From Pseudothioclava sp033100795 (GTDB taxonomy: Bacteria > Pseudomonadota > Alphaproteobacteria > Rhodobacterales > Rhodobacteraceae): DNA of 64,000 nucleotides. The stretch spans positions 62,001-126,000 of the forward strand of contig NZ_JAWLVI010000001.1 in NCBI RefSeq assembly GCF_033100795.1, in the 5' to 3' direction. Of the stretch, positions 56,801 through 64,000 are shown in pieces. Numbering within the stretch: the first letter of the stretch is position 1; each line of letters starts with the position of its first letter. The notes under the pieces were generated by a model. It was not told the DNA's origin. It saw only the letters and a program-made list of their open reading frames with translations, and did no database searches. Made by a program: the position numbers and the translations under genes.

Positions 56801-56832
56801 AAAGGCGCCCTTGCTGGGGCGCCTTTGTTTTT
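56801..56832. terminator. Terminator between small frame and gatB
   Basis: The stem AAAGGCGCC / GGCGCCTTT is followed by GTTTTT on the plus strand and by a weaker TTTGGCGTTTTC on the minus strand. It lies 14 bases after the gatB stop and can serve both sides. Confidence 0.75.
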
Positions 56833-56845
56833 GATCTGCGGAGGC

Positions 56846-58363
56846 TTAGAGGCCGAGTTTTTGCAAGACCAGCGCGTTGACCGCTGCCGGGTTGGCTTTG
56901 CCGCCGGTGGTTTTCATCACTTGCCCCACGAACCAGCCTGCAAGCTTGGGGTTCTGCTGCGCTTTTTCGACCTGCTGCGGGTTGGCGGCGATTACCTCGT
57001 CCACGGCGGCCTCGATGGCGCCGGTATCGGTGACTTGCTTCATGCCGCGCTCTTCGACGATCTTCGCCGGATCACCGCCCTCGGTATAGACGATCTCGAA
57101 CAGGTCTTTCGCGATCTTGCCCGAGATGTCGCCCGATTTGATCAGCGCCACGATGCCGCCAAGCTGCGCGGGCGAGACAGGGCTTTCGCCGATCTCGTGG
57201 CCTTCCTTTTTCAGGCGGCCAAAGAGTTCGTTGATGACCCAGTTGGCCGCGCCCTTGCCGTCGTCGCAGACAGCCACGACCTGCTCGAAGTAATCGGCGT
57301 TCTCGACCTCGGCGGTCAGCACCGAGGCGTCATATTCCGACAGGCCAAGGACACTGACGAAGCGCGATTTCTTTTCGTCCGGCAGTTCGGGCATATCCGA
57401 GGCGATGTCGTCCACCCAGGCTTGCTCGATCTCCAGCGGAAGCAGGTCGGGGCAGGGGAAGTAGCGATAGTCGTGCGCCTCTTCCTTGGAGCGCATCGAG
57501 CGTGTCTCGTTCTTGTCGGGGTCGTAAAGGCGGGTTTCCTGCACGACCTTGCCGCCATCCTCGACGATGGCGATCTGGCGGCGTGCCTCGTATTCGATGG
57601 CGGCCTGAATAAAGCGCATCGAGTTCATGTTCTTGATCTCGCAACGCGTGCCAAGCACACCGAAATCACCGGTCTCGATGAATTTCTCATAGTCGCCCGG
57701 CTTGCAGATCGACACGTTCACATCGGCGCGCAGGTTGCCGTTTTGCATGTTGCCGTCGCAGGTGCCCAGATAGCGCATGATCTGGCGCAGCTTGGCGACA
57801 TAGGCGGCGGCCTCTTCGGGGCCACGGATGTCGGGGCGCGAGACGATCTCCATCAGCGCCACACCGGTGCGGTTGAAATCGACGAAGGACATATGCGGGT
57901 CCATGTCGTGGATTGACTTGCCCGCGTCCTGCTCAAGGTGGATGCGTTCGATCCGCACGCGGCGCGCGACACCCGGGCCCATATCGACGATCACTTCGCC
58001 TTCGCCCACGATGGGGTGGTAGAGTTGCGAGATCTGATAGCCCTGCGGCAGGTCGGGGTAGAAATAGTTCTTCCGGTCAAAGGCCGAGAACAGGTTGATC
58101 CCCGCCTTCAGGCCAAGACCCGTGCGCACGGCTTGTTCGACGCAATATTCGTTGATGACAGGCAACATGCCGGGCATGGCCGCGTCCACGAAGGCCACGT
58201 TCGAGTTGGGTTCCGCACCGAAGGTCGTCGAGGCGCCCGAGAAGAGCTTCGCGTTCGAGCTGACCTGCGCGTGGATCTCCATACCGATCACGAGTTCCCA
58301 GTCCGATTTTGCACCGGCGATGGTTTTGGGCTTCGGGGCCTCGAAAGCGAGATGGTCGAGCAT
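56846..58363 (-). CDS. gatB: Aspartyl/glutamyl-tRNA amidotransferase subunit B
   Basis: A 505-residue subunit of GatCAB, which converts misacylated Glu-tRNA(Gln) and Asp-tRNA(Asn) to the amide forms. Motifs: WELVIGMEIHAQV, DRKNYFYPDLPQGYQISQ, MSFVDFNRTGVALMEIVSRPD, RADVNVSI, and a C-terminal YqeY-like tail (NPKLAGWFVGQVMKTTGGKANP). The ATG at 58363 matches homologue length; an extension to 58423 is unsupported. gatA and gatC are not adjacent. Confidence 0.97.
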   Translation of the reverse strand: MLDHLAFEAPKPKTIAGAKSDWELVIGMEIHAQVSSNAKLFSGASTTFGAEPNSNVAFVDAAMPGMLPVINEYCVEQAVRTGLGLKAGINLFSAFDRKNYFYPDLPQGYQISQLYHPIVGEGEVIVDMGPGVARRVRIERIHLEQDAGKSIHDMDPHMSFVDFNRTGVALMEIVSRPDIRGPEEAAAYVAKLRQIMRYLGTCDGNMQNGNLRADVNVSICKPGDYEKFIETGDFGVLGTRCEIKNMNSMRFIQAAIEYEARRQIAIVEDGGKVVQETRLYDPDKNETRSMRSKEEAHDYRYFPCPDLLPLEIEQAWVDDIASDMPELPDEKKSRFVSVLGLSEYDASVLTAEVENADYFEQVVAVCDDGKGAANWVINELFGRLKKEGHEIGESPVSPAQLGGIVALIKSGDISGKIAKDLFEIVYTEGGDPAKIVEERGMKQVTDTGAIEAAVDEVIAANPQQVEKAQQNPKLAGWFVGQVMKTTGGKANPAAVNALVLQKLGL

Positions 58364-58426
58364 GTCCTGATCCTGTTTGAAACGGGTTGAGACGCTTCTA
58401 GGGCAGGGGCGCGGCGGGGGCAAGCC

Positions 58427-58840
58427 TCAGGCGAGCGAGACACCACGCGCTTGCAGTTCGCGTTTCAGGCGACGCGCGGGCGGAAGCGCCGCCGACGGTA
58501 GTTCGATCCGGTTGCCGTCGCTCATCAGAAGCGTGCATTCGTCAGGGGCAAAAACGCCGCTGCGGATCTGCGCGCTGCGGATCCACGCCAGCGGGATGCG
58601 GCGGATCAATTTGTTATCCGAGTAAATATCTATCGAGCCGCCGCGCAGGCTTAGCCCGTCCGAAGGGTTGCGCATCAATTGCCAAAGAACAATCGCCAGA
58701 TACAGCCCCACCGGCACCCACGCCCAAAGCGCGGCTTGCGCCAGCAAAACGGCGCAGGCGGTAAACAGCCCAAACCCGAGCGCAAGATAGTTGGCGGGGC
58801 GGCGAGCCTGCAGGCGATATTCGAAGCTGTCCATCATCAT
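58427..58840 (-). CDS. Membrane protein with PH-like C-terminal domain
   Basis: A 137-residue protein with two close helices (about residues 19-36 and 40-56: YLALGFGLFTACAVLLAQA, WAWVPVGLYLAIVLWQL) and a cytosolic C-terminal segment resembling a bacterial PH domain (GGSIDIYSDNKLIRRIPLAWIRSAQI, LMSDGNRIELPSA). Three consecutive ATGs (58840, 58837, 58834) make the exact start uncertain, and no strong ribosome site is seen. The function is unknown. Confidence 0.8.
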   Translation of the reverse strand: MMMDSFEYRLQARRPANYLALGFGLFTACAVLLAQAALWAWVPVGLYLAIVLWQLMRNPSDGLSLRGGSIDIYSDNKLIRRIPLAWIRSAQIRSGVFAPDECTLLMSDGNRIELPSAALPPARRLKRELQARGVSLA

Positions 58841-58969
58841 GGGCGGAATTTACCATGATTTCCGCGCGCCGATCCACGGTTTGCTGGGCGGATTGGTGCT
58901 CAGGGCCGGACAGAATTTGCCGCCCGTGCGCTTTGTTTCAATGGTGCGGATGATCGGCCAAAGGGTCGC

Positions 58970-59008
58970 ATCGGCGGGCGGCGGTGTTGCTGTCTACCGC
59001 CCGCCGAT
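58970..59008 (-). terminator. Strong hairpin after pepN
   Basis: A 12-bp perfect stem (ATCGGCGGGCGG / CCGCCCGCCGAT) starts 3 bases beyond the pepN stop on the minus strand. The T-run is weak, so termination may rely partly on other factors. Confidence 0.5.
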
Positions 59009-59011
59009 TCG

Positions 59012-61570
59012 CTATCCCAGAAGTCGCGCGGTCATTTCCGAGAGGTCTCGGCTCAGCCCTTCAAGTGTGCTGATCCGGTGCAGCTCGGCGCGGATTTTGG
59101 CCTGTCGGTCCGCATCGAACCGCGCCCATGTCTCAAACGCCGTGGACATGCGCGCCGCCGTTTGCGGGTTGAGCGGGTCAAGCCGGATCAGCCAGTCGGC
59201 ATAGAAGCGATACCCCGCCCCGTCGGCACGGTGGAAACCCGCCTGATTGGCGGCCAGACCGCCCAGAAGGGCGCGGAAGCGGTTGGGGTTTTTCCAGTCG
59301 AACAGCGGATGCGCGGCCAGTTCGGCGGCACGCTCGGGCGCGGTTTCGGGGGGGGCATAGGCGACCTCGGCCATGAACCATTTATCCATCACCAGGCGGT
59401 CGCCCTTGAAGCGCTCGTAGAAAGCCGCACTTGGGGCAGCACCCTTGCCCGCTGCGATCAACAGGCCAAGCGCGCCGATCTGATCGGTCATGTTGGTAGC
59501 CGCCTCGAAATGGGCGAGCGCCAGCGCGCCGCCATCCAGCGCCGTCAGATAGCGCAGGCAGGCCAGACGCAGCGCGCGCTTGCCAGCATCCTCAGCGGCG
59601 GGTGAAAAGGCCCCGTCGAGCGCGTTATCGGCGTAAAGCCGCGTTAGCGCGGGTTCATGCGCCTCACCCAGAGCGCGGGTAAGCGCCATGCGGGCCGCGT
59701 GAATCGCCTGAGGATCGGGCGTTATCCCTTTGTCGAACAGAGATTTTCCGATCTCATCATCGCCCGGAAGCGCAAGGCAAAGCGCGCGGAAGGAAGGCTC
59801 GGGCGCAGGGTCGGCCAGAAGGGCGCCAAAGGCGTCGATGAAGGGGCGCGCGGTGGACGGGGCCGCGCCTTGTGCGAGAGCCTCCAGCGCCTCGCGGGCC
59901 AGCGCGCGGCCCGCCTCCCAACGGTTGAACGGATCGGTATCATGGGCAAAGAGAAACGCGCGGTGGTCGGGTGTGTCCGCCTCGGCCTCAAGCATGACGG
60001 GGGCCGAGAGCCCACGCAGAACCGACGGCACAGGGCGCGCGGCCAGACCGTCGAAGGTGAAGCTTTGCCGGGCTTCGGTCAGCTCCAGCACCTGCTCGGG
60101 CAGGGCTTCGCCACCGTTCGCGCGCAGTAGGGCCACGCGGATCGGGATGACGCGGGGTGCTTTGTCGGGCTGACCGGGGGTGGGGGCGGTGGACTGGCGG
60201 AAGGTCAGGGTAAAGCGACCATCCTGCCAACTTTCCGACCAGATCAGGCGCGGCGTGCCCGCATCCGTATACCAGCGCTTGAACTGCGCCAGATCGCGGC
60301 CCGAGGCCGCTTCGAAAACGCTAAGCCAGTCCTCGATCGTGCAGGCCTGCCCGTCGTGGCGGTCGAAATAAAGCGATTTGCCACGCTCCCAAGCCGCGTC
60401 CCCGATCAGGGTGCGCAACATGCCGATCAGCTCGGCGCCCTTTTCGTAAACGGTGGCGGTGTAGAAGTTGTTGATCTCGATATAGGCGTCGGGGCGAACG
60501 GGATGCGCAAGCGGGCCTTGATCCTCGCGGAACTGGCGCGCGCGCAGGGCCATCACATCGTCGATCCGCTTGACCGCGCCTTTGCGCACATCGGCGGTAA
60601 AGCTTTGGTCGCGATAAACCGTCAGCCCCTCTTTCAGGCAAAGCTGGAACCAGTCGCGGCAGGTGATGCGGTTGCCCGTCCAGTTGTGGAAATACTCATG
60701 CCCGATCACGGCTTCGATGCGTTCGTAATCAAGGTCGGTCGCGGTTTCGGGGGAGGCCAGAACCAGCTTGGAGTTAAAGATATTCAACCCCTTGTTCTCC
60801 ATCGCGCCCATGTTGAAATCATCAACGGCAACGAGGTTGAAGATGTCGAGATCATAGGCGCGGCCCCAGACGGCTTCGTCCCACTCCATCGAACGGATCA
60901 GCGCCTCAAGCGCGAAATCGCAGCGGTCCTCATCGCCCTCGCGCACCCAGATGCCAAGATGGACCTTGCGGCCCTCCATCGTGGTGAACTCGCCCGCGAC
61001 CTCGCGCAGATCGCCGGCCACAAGCGCGAACAGATAGGCGGGTTTGGGCCAGGGGTCGTCCCATTCGGCCCAGCCATCGCCCGAGGCCACAGGGTTGCCG
61101 TTCGACAAAAGCACGGGCTGCGCGCCTTCGATCCGCACGCGGAAGGGGGCCATCACATCGGGGCGGTCGGGGTAGAAGGTGATCTTGCGAAAGCCCTCTG
61201 CCTCGCACTGGGTGCAATACATGCCTTTCGACATATACAGCCCCTCCAGAGCGGTATTGCTTTCGGGCGCGATCTCGACCTCTGTCTCAAGGGTAAAGCG
61301 CCCTTCGGGAAGGGCGGCGGGGTGGATCGTCAGCCCCGTCTTGCTCAGCAGGTAATCCGAGCCAGTCAACGCCGCGCCGTCGATCCGCGCGGAAATCAGC
61401 CGCAACTCCTCGCCATCAAGGCGCAAAGGGTGCCCCGCCTCGGAGGGCGAGATCGTCAGGCGCGCATGGACCCGCGTCGCCTGCGGCGCAAGGCAGAAGC
61501 GCAACTCGACCTGATCTATCTCGAACGGGTAGGGGCGGTAGTCGGACAGGCGGATCGTGCTGTCGGTCAT
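59012..61570 (-). CDS. pepN: Aminopeptidase N
   Basis: An M1 metallo-aminopeptidase of 852 residues, slightly shorter than E. coli PepN (870). The zinc site is His291, Glu292, His295 (GHEYFH) and Glu314 (LKEGLTV). The exopeptidase GAMEN motif reads MGAMENKGLNIFN just before. Domains: beta-sheet N-terminal, catalytic, Ig-like and C-terminal helical. It trims N-terminal residues from peptides in the cytoplasm. The ATG at 61570 follows GAAGGAACC. Confidence 0.97.
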   Translation of the reverse strand: MTDSTIRLSDYRPYPFEIDQVELRFCLAPQATRVHARLTISPSEAGHPLRLDGEELRLISARIDGAALTGSDYLLSKTGLTIHPAALPEGRFTLETEVEIAPESNTALEGLYMSKGMYCTQCEAEGFRKITFYPDRPDVMAPFRVRIEGAQPVLLSNGNPVASGDGWAEWDDPWPKPAYLFALVAGDLREVAGEFTTMEGRKVHLGIWVREGDEDRCDFALEALIRSMEWDEAVWGRAYDLDIFNLVAVDDFNMGAMENKGLNIFNSKLVLASPETATDLDYERIEAVIGHEYFHNWTGNRITCRDWFQLCLKEGLTVYRDQSFTADVRKGAVKRIDDVMALRARQFREDQGPLAHPVRPDAYIEINNFYTATVYEKGAELIGMLRTLIGDAAWERGKSLYFDRHDGQACTIEDWLSVFEAASGRDLAQFKRWYTDAGTPRLIWSESWQDGRFTLTFRQSTAPTPGQPDKAPRVIPIRVALLRANGGEALPEQVLELTEARQSFTFDGLAARPVPSVLRGLSAPVMLEAEADTPDHRAFLFAHDTDPFNRWEAGRALAREALEALAQGAAPSTARPFIDAFGALLADPAPEPSFRALCLALPGDDEIGKSLFDKGITPDPQAIHAARMALTRALGEAHEPALTRLYADNALDGAFSPAAEDAGKRALRLACLRYLTALDGGALALAHFEAATNMTDQIGALGLLIAAGKGAAPSAAFYERFKGDRLVMDKWFMAEVAYAPPETAPERAAELAAHPLFDWKNPNRFRALLGGLAANQAGFHRADGAGYRFYADWLIRLDPLNPQTAARMSTAFETWARFDADRQAKIRAELHRISTLEGLSRDLSEMTARLLG

Positions 61571-61766
61571 GATGGTTCCTTCGCGCTGATTTGCGGCGCG
61601 AGGGTATTGGCGCGCGTAGGGGGGTTCAAGGGGCGCCGGAAGGGTAGCGTTTGGGATTATCTTGTTTTGCGCGATAATTCTTCAGAAAATTCCGGTTAAC
61701 AAAATTGTTGGAAAGTGACGCCGCAGGGCGTTTCATCTGGCAACGCTTTTGAAAAGGCCCGCGCCG

Positions 61767-62612
61767 ATGTCCAAGACCCCTTATTACGCCCCGACGGGTG
61801 GCCTTCCGCCGCAGACGCAGATCCTGACGGATCGGGCGATGTTCACCGATGCCTATGCGGTGATCCCGAAGGGCACGTTCAGCGATATTGTCACCAGCTA
61901 TCTGCCGTTCTGGAAGGATGCGCGGTTCTGGGTGATCGCGCGTCCCCTGTCGGGCTTTGCCGAGACCTTCTCGCAATATATCGCCGAGGTGGCGCCGGGG
62001 GGCGGGAGCGATGCGCCCGAACAGGACGCGGGCGCCGAGGCGGTGATCTTTGTGGTCGAGGGGGCGCTGGAGTTGACCTTCGGGGGGGCGGTGCATCACC
62101 TTGAGGCGGGCGGCTATGCCTATCTGCCGCCCGCGTGCGACTGGTCGCTCTGGAACCGTTCGGCGGCGCCAGTGCGCTTTCACTGGATACGCAAAGCCTA
62201 TCAGGCGGTGGACGGGATTGATTTGCCCGAAGCCTTTGTCACCAACGAACGCGACATTGCGCCGACCCCGATGCCTGACACGAACGGTGCGTGGGCCACG
62301 ACGCGCTTTGTCGATCCGGCGGATATGCGCCACGACATGCATGTGACGATCGTGACCTTTCAGCCTGGCGGCGTGATCCCCTTTGCGGAAACCCATGTGA
62401 TGGAGCACGGGCTGTATGTGCTGGAAGGGAAAGCCGTCTACCGGCTCAATCAGGATTGGGTCGAGGTCGAGGCAGGCGATTTCATGTGGCTGCGCGCTTT
62501 CTGCCCGCAGGCTTGTTACGCGGGCGGGCCGGGGCCATTCCGCTATCTGCTTTTCAAAGACGTCAATCGCCACATGCCGCTGACCGGCGCTGGGCTGTCG
62601 CGACGGGGGTGA
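61767..62612 (+). CDS. (S)-ureidoglycine aminohydrolase
   Basis: A bicupin protein of 281 residues matching AllE/UGHY: YYAPTGGLPPQTQILTDRAMFTDAYAVIPKGTFSDIVTSYLPFW is diagnostic in position and content. Two cupin domains follow: the first with VIFVVEGALELTF, the second with the metal-binding set ETHVMEHGLYVLEGKAVYRLN (Glu/His ligands). It releases ammonia from ureidoglycine in purine (allantoin) degradation. AAAAGG lies 10 bases before the ATG at 61767. It is upstream of a purine-type permease, which supports the pathway. Confidence 0.93.
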   Translation: MSKTPYYAPTGGLPPQTQILTDRAMFTDAYAVIPKGTFSDIVTSYLPFWKDARFWVIARPLSGFAETFSQYIAEVAPGGGSDAPEQDAGAEAVIFVVEGALELTFGGAVHHLEAGGYAYLPPACDWSLWNRSAAPVRFHWIRKAYQAVDGIDLPEAFVTNERDIAPTPMPDTNGAWATTRFVDPADMRHDMHVTIVTFQPGGVIPFAETHVMEHGLYVLEGKAVYRLNQDWVEVEAGDFMWLRAFCPQACYAGGPGPFRYLLFKDVNRHMPLTGAGLSRRG

Positions 62613-62663
62613 CGCAAGCATAACGGGCTTTGCCCGCACGAAACCGATACCCGCGCGAAAGAC

Positions 62664-62713
62664 GCGGACGGATTACAGGCCATCGGGTTTGCCCGATGGT
62701 TCACGCCAGTCGC
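62664..62713 (+). ncRNA. Candidate structured leader (possible xanthine/NMT1-type riboswitch)
   Basis: Within the 179-base leader of the permease gene, an 8-bp hairpin CCATCGGG-TTTG-CCCGATGG (62680-62699) is enclosed by a short helix (GACGG 62667-62671 with CC-A-GTC 62706-62711). Purine-rich and CA-containing internal loops, ATTACAGG and TTCACG, face each other. A two-helix RNA with conserved-looking internal loops before a xanthine-type permease is the setting of NMT1 (xanthine) riboswitches. I could not compare it with the family consensus, so the class is inference. Confidence 0.45.
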
Positions 62714-62791
62714 AGCCCGACAATCTGGTCAAAAGAAACCGGATCAGTCTGCGGCTTCATAGGGATACGACAAGACAGAGGGAGGAATGTA

Positions 62792-64000
62792 ATGTCGTCT
62801 GAACCCAACGGGAGCGCGGTCAACGAGATGTTGCCGCCAGCCAAGCTGTTCACGCTTGGCCTACAGCATGTGCTGGTGATGTATGCCGGCGCCATCGCGG
62901 TGCCGCTTATCATCGGGCGTGTGCTGAAACTCGATCCTGAATCGGTAGCCTTTCTGATCTCGGCGGACCTGTTCGTCTGCGGGATTGTCTCGATCATCCA
63001 GTCGCTTGGCGCATCGCCCCTGTTTGGTATCCGTCTGCCGGTGATGATGGGGGTGACGTTTGCCTCTGTCGGGCCGATGATCTCGATCGCGATTGCCCAT
63101 CCGGGCGCCGAGGGGGCGCGGATGATTTTCGGCGCGATTATCGGGGCAGGCGTCATCGCGATGCTGATCGCGCCCTTGGTCAGCCGGATGCTGCGCTATT
63201 TCCCGCCGGTGGTGACGGGGACGATCATTCTGGTGATCGGGGTGACGCTGATGCGGATCGGTATCAACTGGATTTTCGGTCTGCCCGTTGGGCCAACGGC
63301 ACCGAAGCTGGTCAACCCCGAGCACGCGGCCTGGCTGAACTCGGTCAAGGATCTGGTGGCAACGGGCGCGGTGCCCGAACTGCCCAAGGGGCTGTCGCTG
63401 GCGGCAACCGCGCCTAACGCAGCCTATGCGAACCCGTCCAATATCGGTGTGTCGCTTCTGGTGCTGCTGACCGTGCTGGCGGTGGCGCGCTATGCCAAGG
63501 GCTTTTTGGCGAATATCGCGGTGCTGGTCGGGATTGCGGTCGGCGGGCTGGCTGCGGCCATGTTCGGCATGATGCAGTTCGGCAAGGTCGCGAATGCCGA
63601 ATGGTTCGCGATGATTACGCCCTTCCATTTCGGGATGCCGATCTTTGATCCGGTGATGATCCTGACGATGGTTCTGGTGATGATCGTCGTGATGATTGAA
63701 TCGACGGGGATGTTCCTGGCCCTGGGCGAGATCACCGGCACCAAGGTCACGCGCCCGATGCTGACGGCGGGTCTGCGCACCGATGGACTTGGCACGCTGA
63801 TCGGCGGGTTGTTCAACACCTTCCCCTATACCTCGTTCTCGCAAAACGTGGGGCTTGTCGGTGTGACGGGCATCCGCTCGCGCTATGTCTGCGTGGCGGG
63901 CGGCGCGATCATGGTCGTGCTTGGCCTGATCCCGAAGATGGGCGCGCTGGTCGAGGCATTGCCGACCGCCGTTCTGGGCGGCGCGGGGCTGGTGATGTTC
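62792..64000 (+). CDS. Nucleobase:cation symporter-2 family (xanthine/uracil) permease, 3' end cut by window
   Basis: 403 residues are visible, running off the window. The protein has the NCS2/NAT fold with many helices (LFTLGLQHVLVMYAGAIAVPLIIG at the N-terminus) and the signature QNVG at residues 351-354 (SFSQNVGLVGVTGIRSRYV). NCS2 carriers import xanthine, urate or uracil with protons. The upstream ureidoglycine aminohydrolase and the structured leader point to a purine such as xanthine or urate. GGAGGAATGTA gives a strong ribosome site. Confidence 0.95.
   Translation, partial: MSSEPNGSAVNEMLPPAKLFTLGLQHVLVMYAGAIAVPLIIGRVLKLDPESVAFLISADLFVCGIVSIIQSLGASPLFGIRLPVMMGVTFASVGPMISIAIAHPGAEGARMIFGAIIGAGVIAMLIAPLVSRMLRYFPPVVTGTIILVIGVTLMRIGINWIFGLPVGPTAPKLVNPEHAAWLNSVKDLVATGAVPELPKGLSLAATAPNAAYANPSNIGVSLLVLLTVLAVARYAKGFLANIAVLVGIAVGGLAAAMFGMMQFGKVANAEWFAMITPFHFGMPIFDPVMILTMVLVMIVVMIESTGMFLALGEITGTKVTRPMLTAGLRTDGLGTLIGGLFNTFPYTSFSQNVGLVGVTGIRSRYVCVAGGAIMVVLGLIPKMGALVEALPTAVLGGAGLVMF

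Noticed and set aside
62631..62643. Hairpin CGGGC-TTT-GCCCG after the ureidoglycine aminohydrolase gene as terminator
   Set aside because: The stem is short and no T-run follows, so termination is not supported.

Overview
The window is high-GC DNA from an alphaproteobacterium, almost certainly a member of the Rhodobacteraceae. Evidence is the gene set and neighbourhoods: the NDUFA12-family/mlaD/DUF2155/aat/accC/accB run, GapR (DUF2312), the aerobic cobaltochelatase pair CobS/CobT, an ABC-type glycerol transporter (GlpSTPQV) instead of GlpF, and a biotin operon with BioG/BioC and a BioR-like box. No rRNA, CRISPR array or intact phage is visible.

Layout. 1-2452: 3'-truncated chemoreceptor on the minus strand. 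2755-4766: clpP and clpX. 5000-8761: respiratory-chain accessory protein, lipid transport (mlaD), Aat and the acetyl-CoA carboxylase subunits AccB/AccC. 9686-11825: RutR-like repressor divergent from an omega-amino acid:pyruvate aminotransferase. 12455-17210: a signalling locus made of an XRE regulator with a histidine-kinase-like H-box, a stand-alone receiver, a two-helix membrane peptide and a transporter-fused histidine kinase, followed by a FliM-like protein. 18519-25241: YeeE/YedE pair, DksA-like protein, an eroded FadB-like fusion, GapR and an Fe3+-type ABC permease.

25292-30063: tRNA-Thr(UGU) carrying a small, heavily rearranged genomic island. An exact 18-bp repeat of the tRNA 3' end bounds it (25352-25369 and 29798-29815). 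It holds a deleted integrase between 61-bp perfect inverted repeats, an attP-like inverted junction, IS3 debris, and two cargo genes (sulfotransferase-like and glycosyltransferase). A second integrase fragment lies just outside the right end.

30082-42370: a divergent FolD homologue, then the glycerol system: glpR facing glpD-S-T-P-Q-(DUF2160)-V, then glpK and an iron-type alcohol dehydrogenase. GlpD oxidises the glycerol 3-phosphate that GlpK makes from imported glycerol. 42429-48389: GntR regulator (probable BioR) convergent with bioB-F-D-A-G-C, all joined by 4-nt overlaps. 48552-58840: DNA glycosylase, aminopeptidase P, cobT/cobS, DUF808, J-domain protein, BolA, GatB. 59012-64000: aminopeptidase N, then ureidoglycine aminohydrolase and a xanthine/uracil-type permease with a candidate structured leader, pointing to purine catabolism.

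Most promising for follow-up: the XRE/receiver/transporter-kinase locus, the glycerol ABC importer whose two ATPases carry complementary defects, the tRNA-Thr island with an inverted attP-like junction, and three enzyme homologues with lost catalytic residues (FolD Lys to Gln, the FadB-like fusion, and the alcohol dehydrogenase His to Gln).
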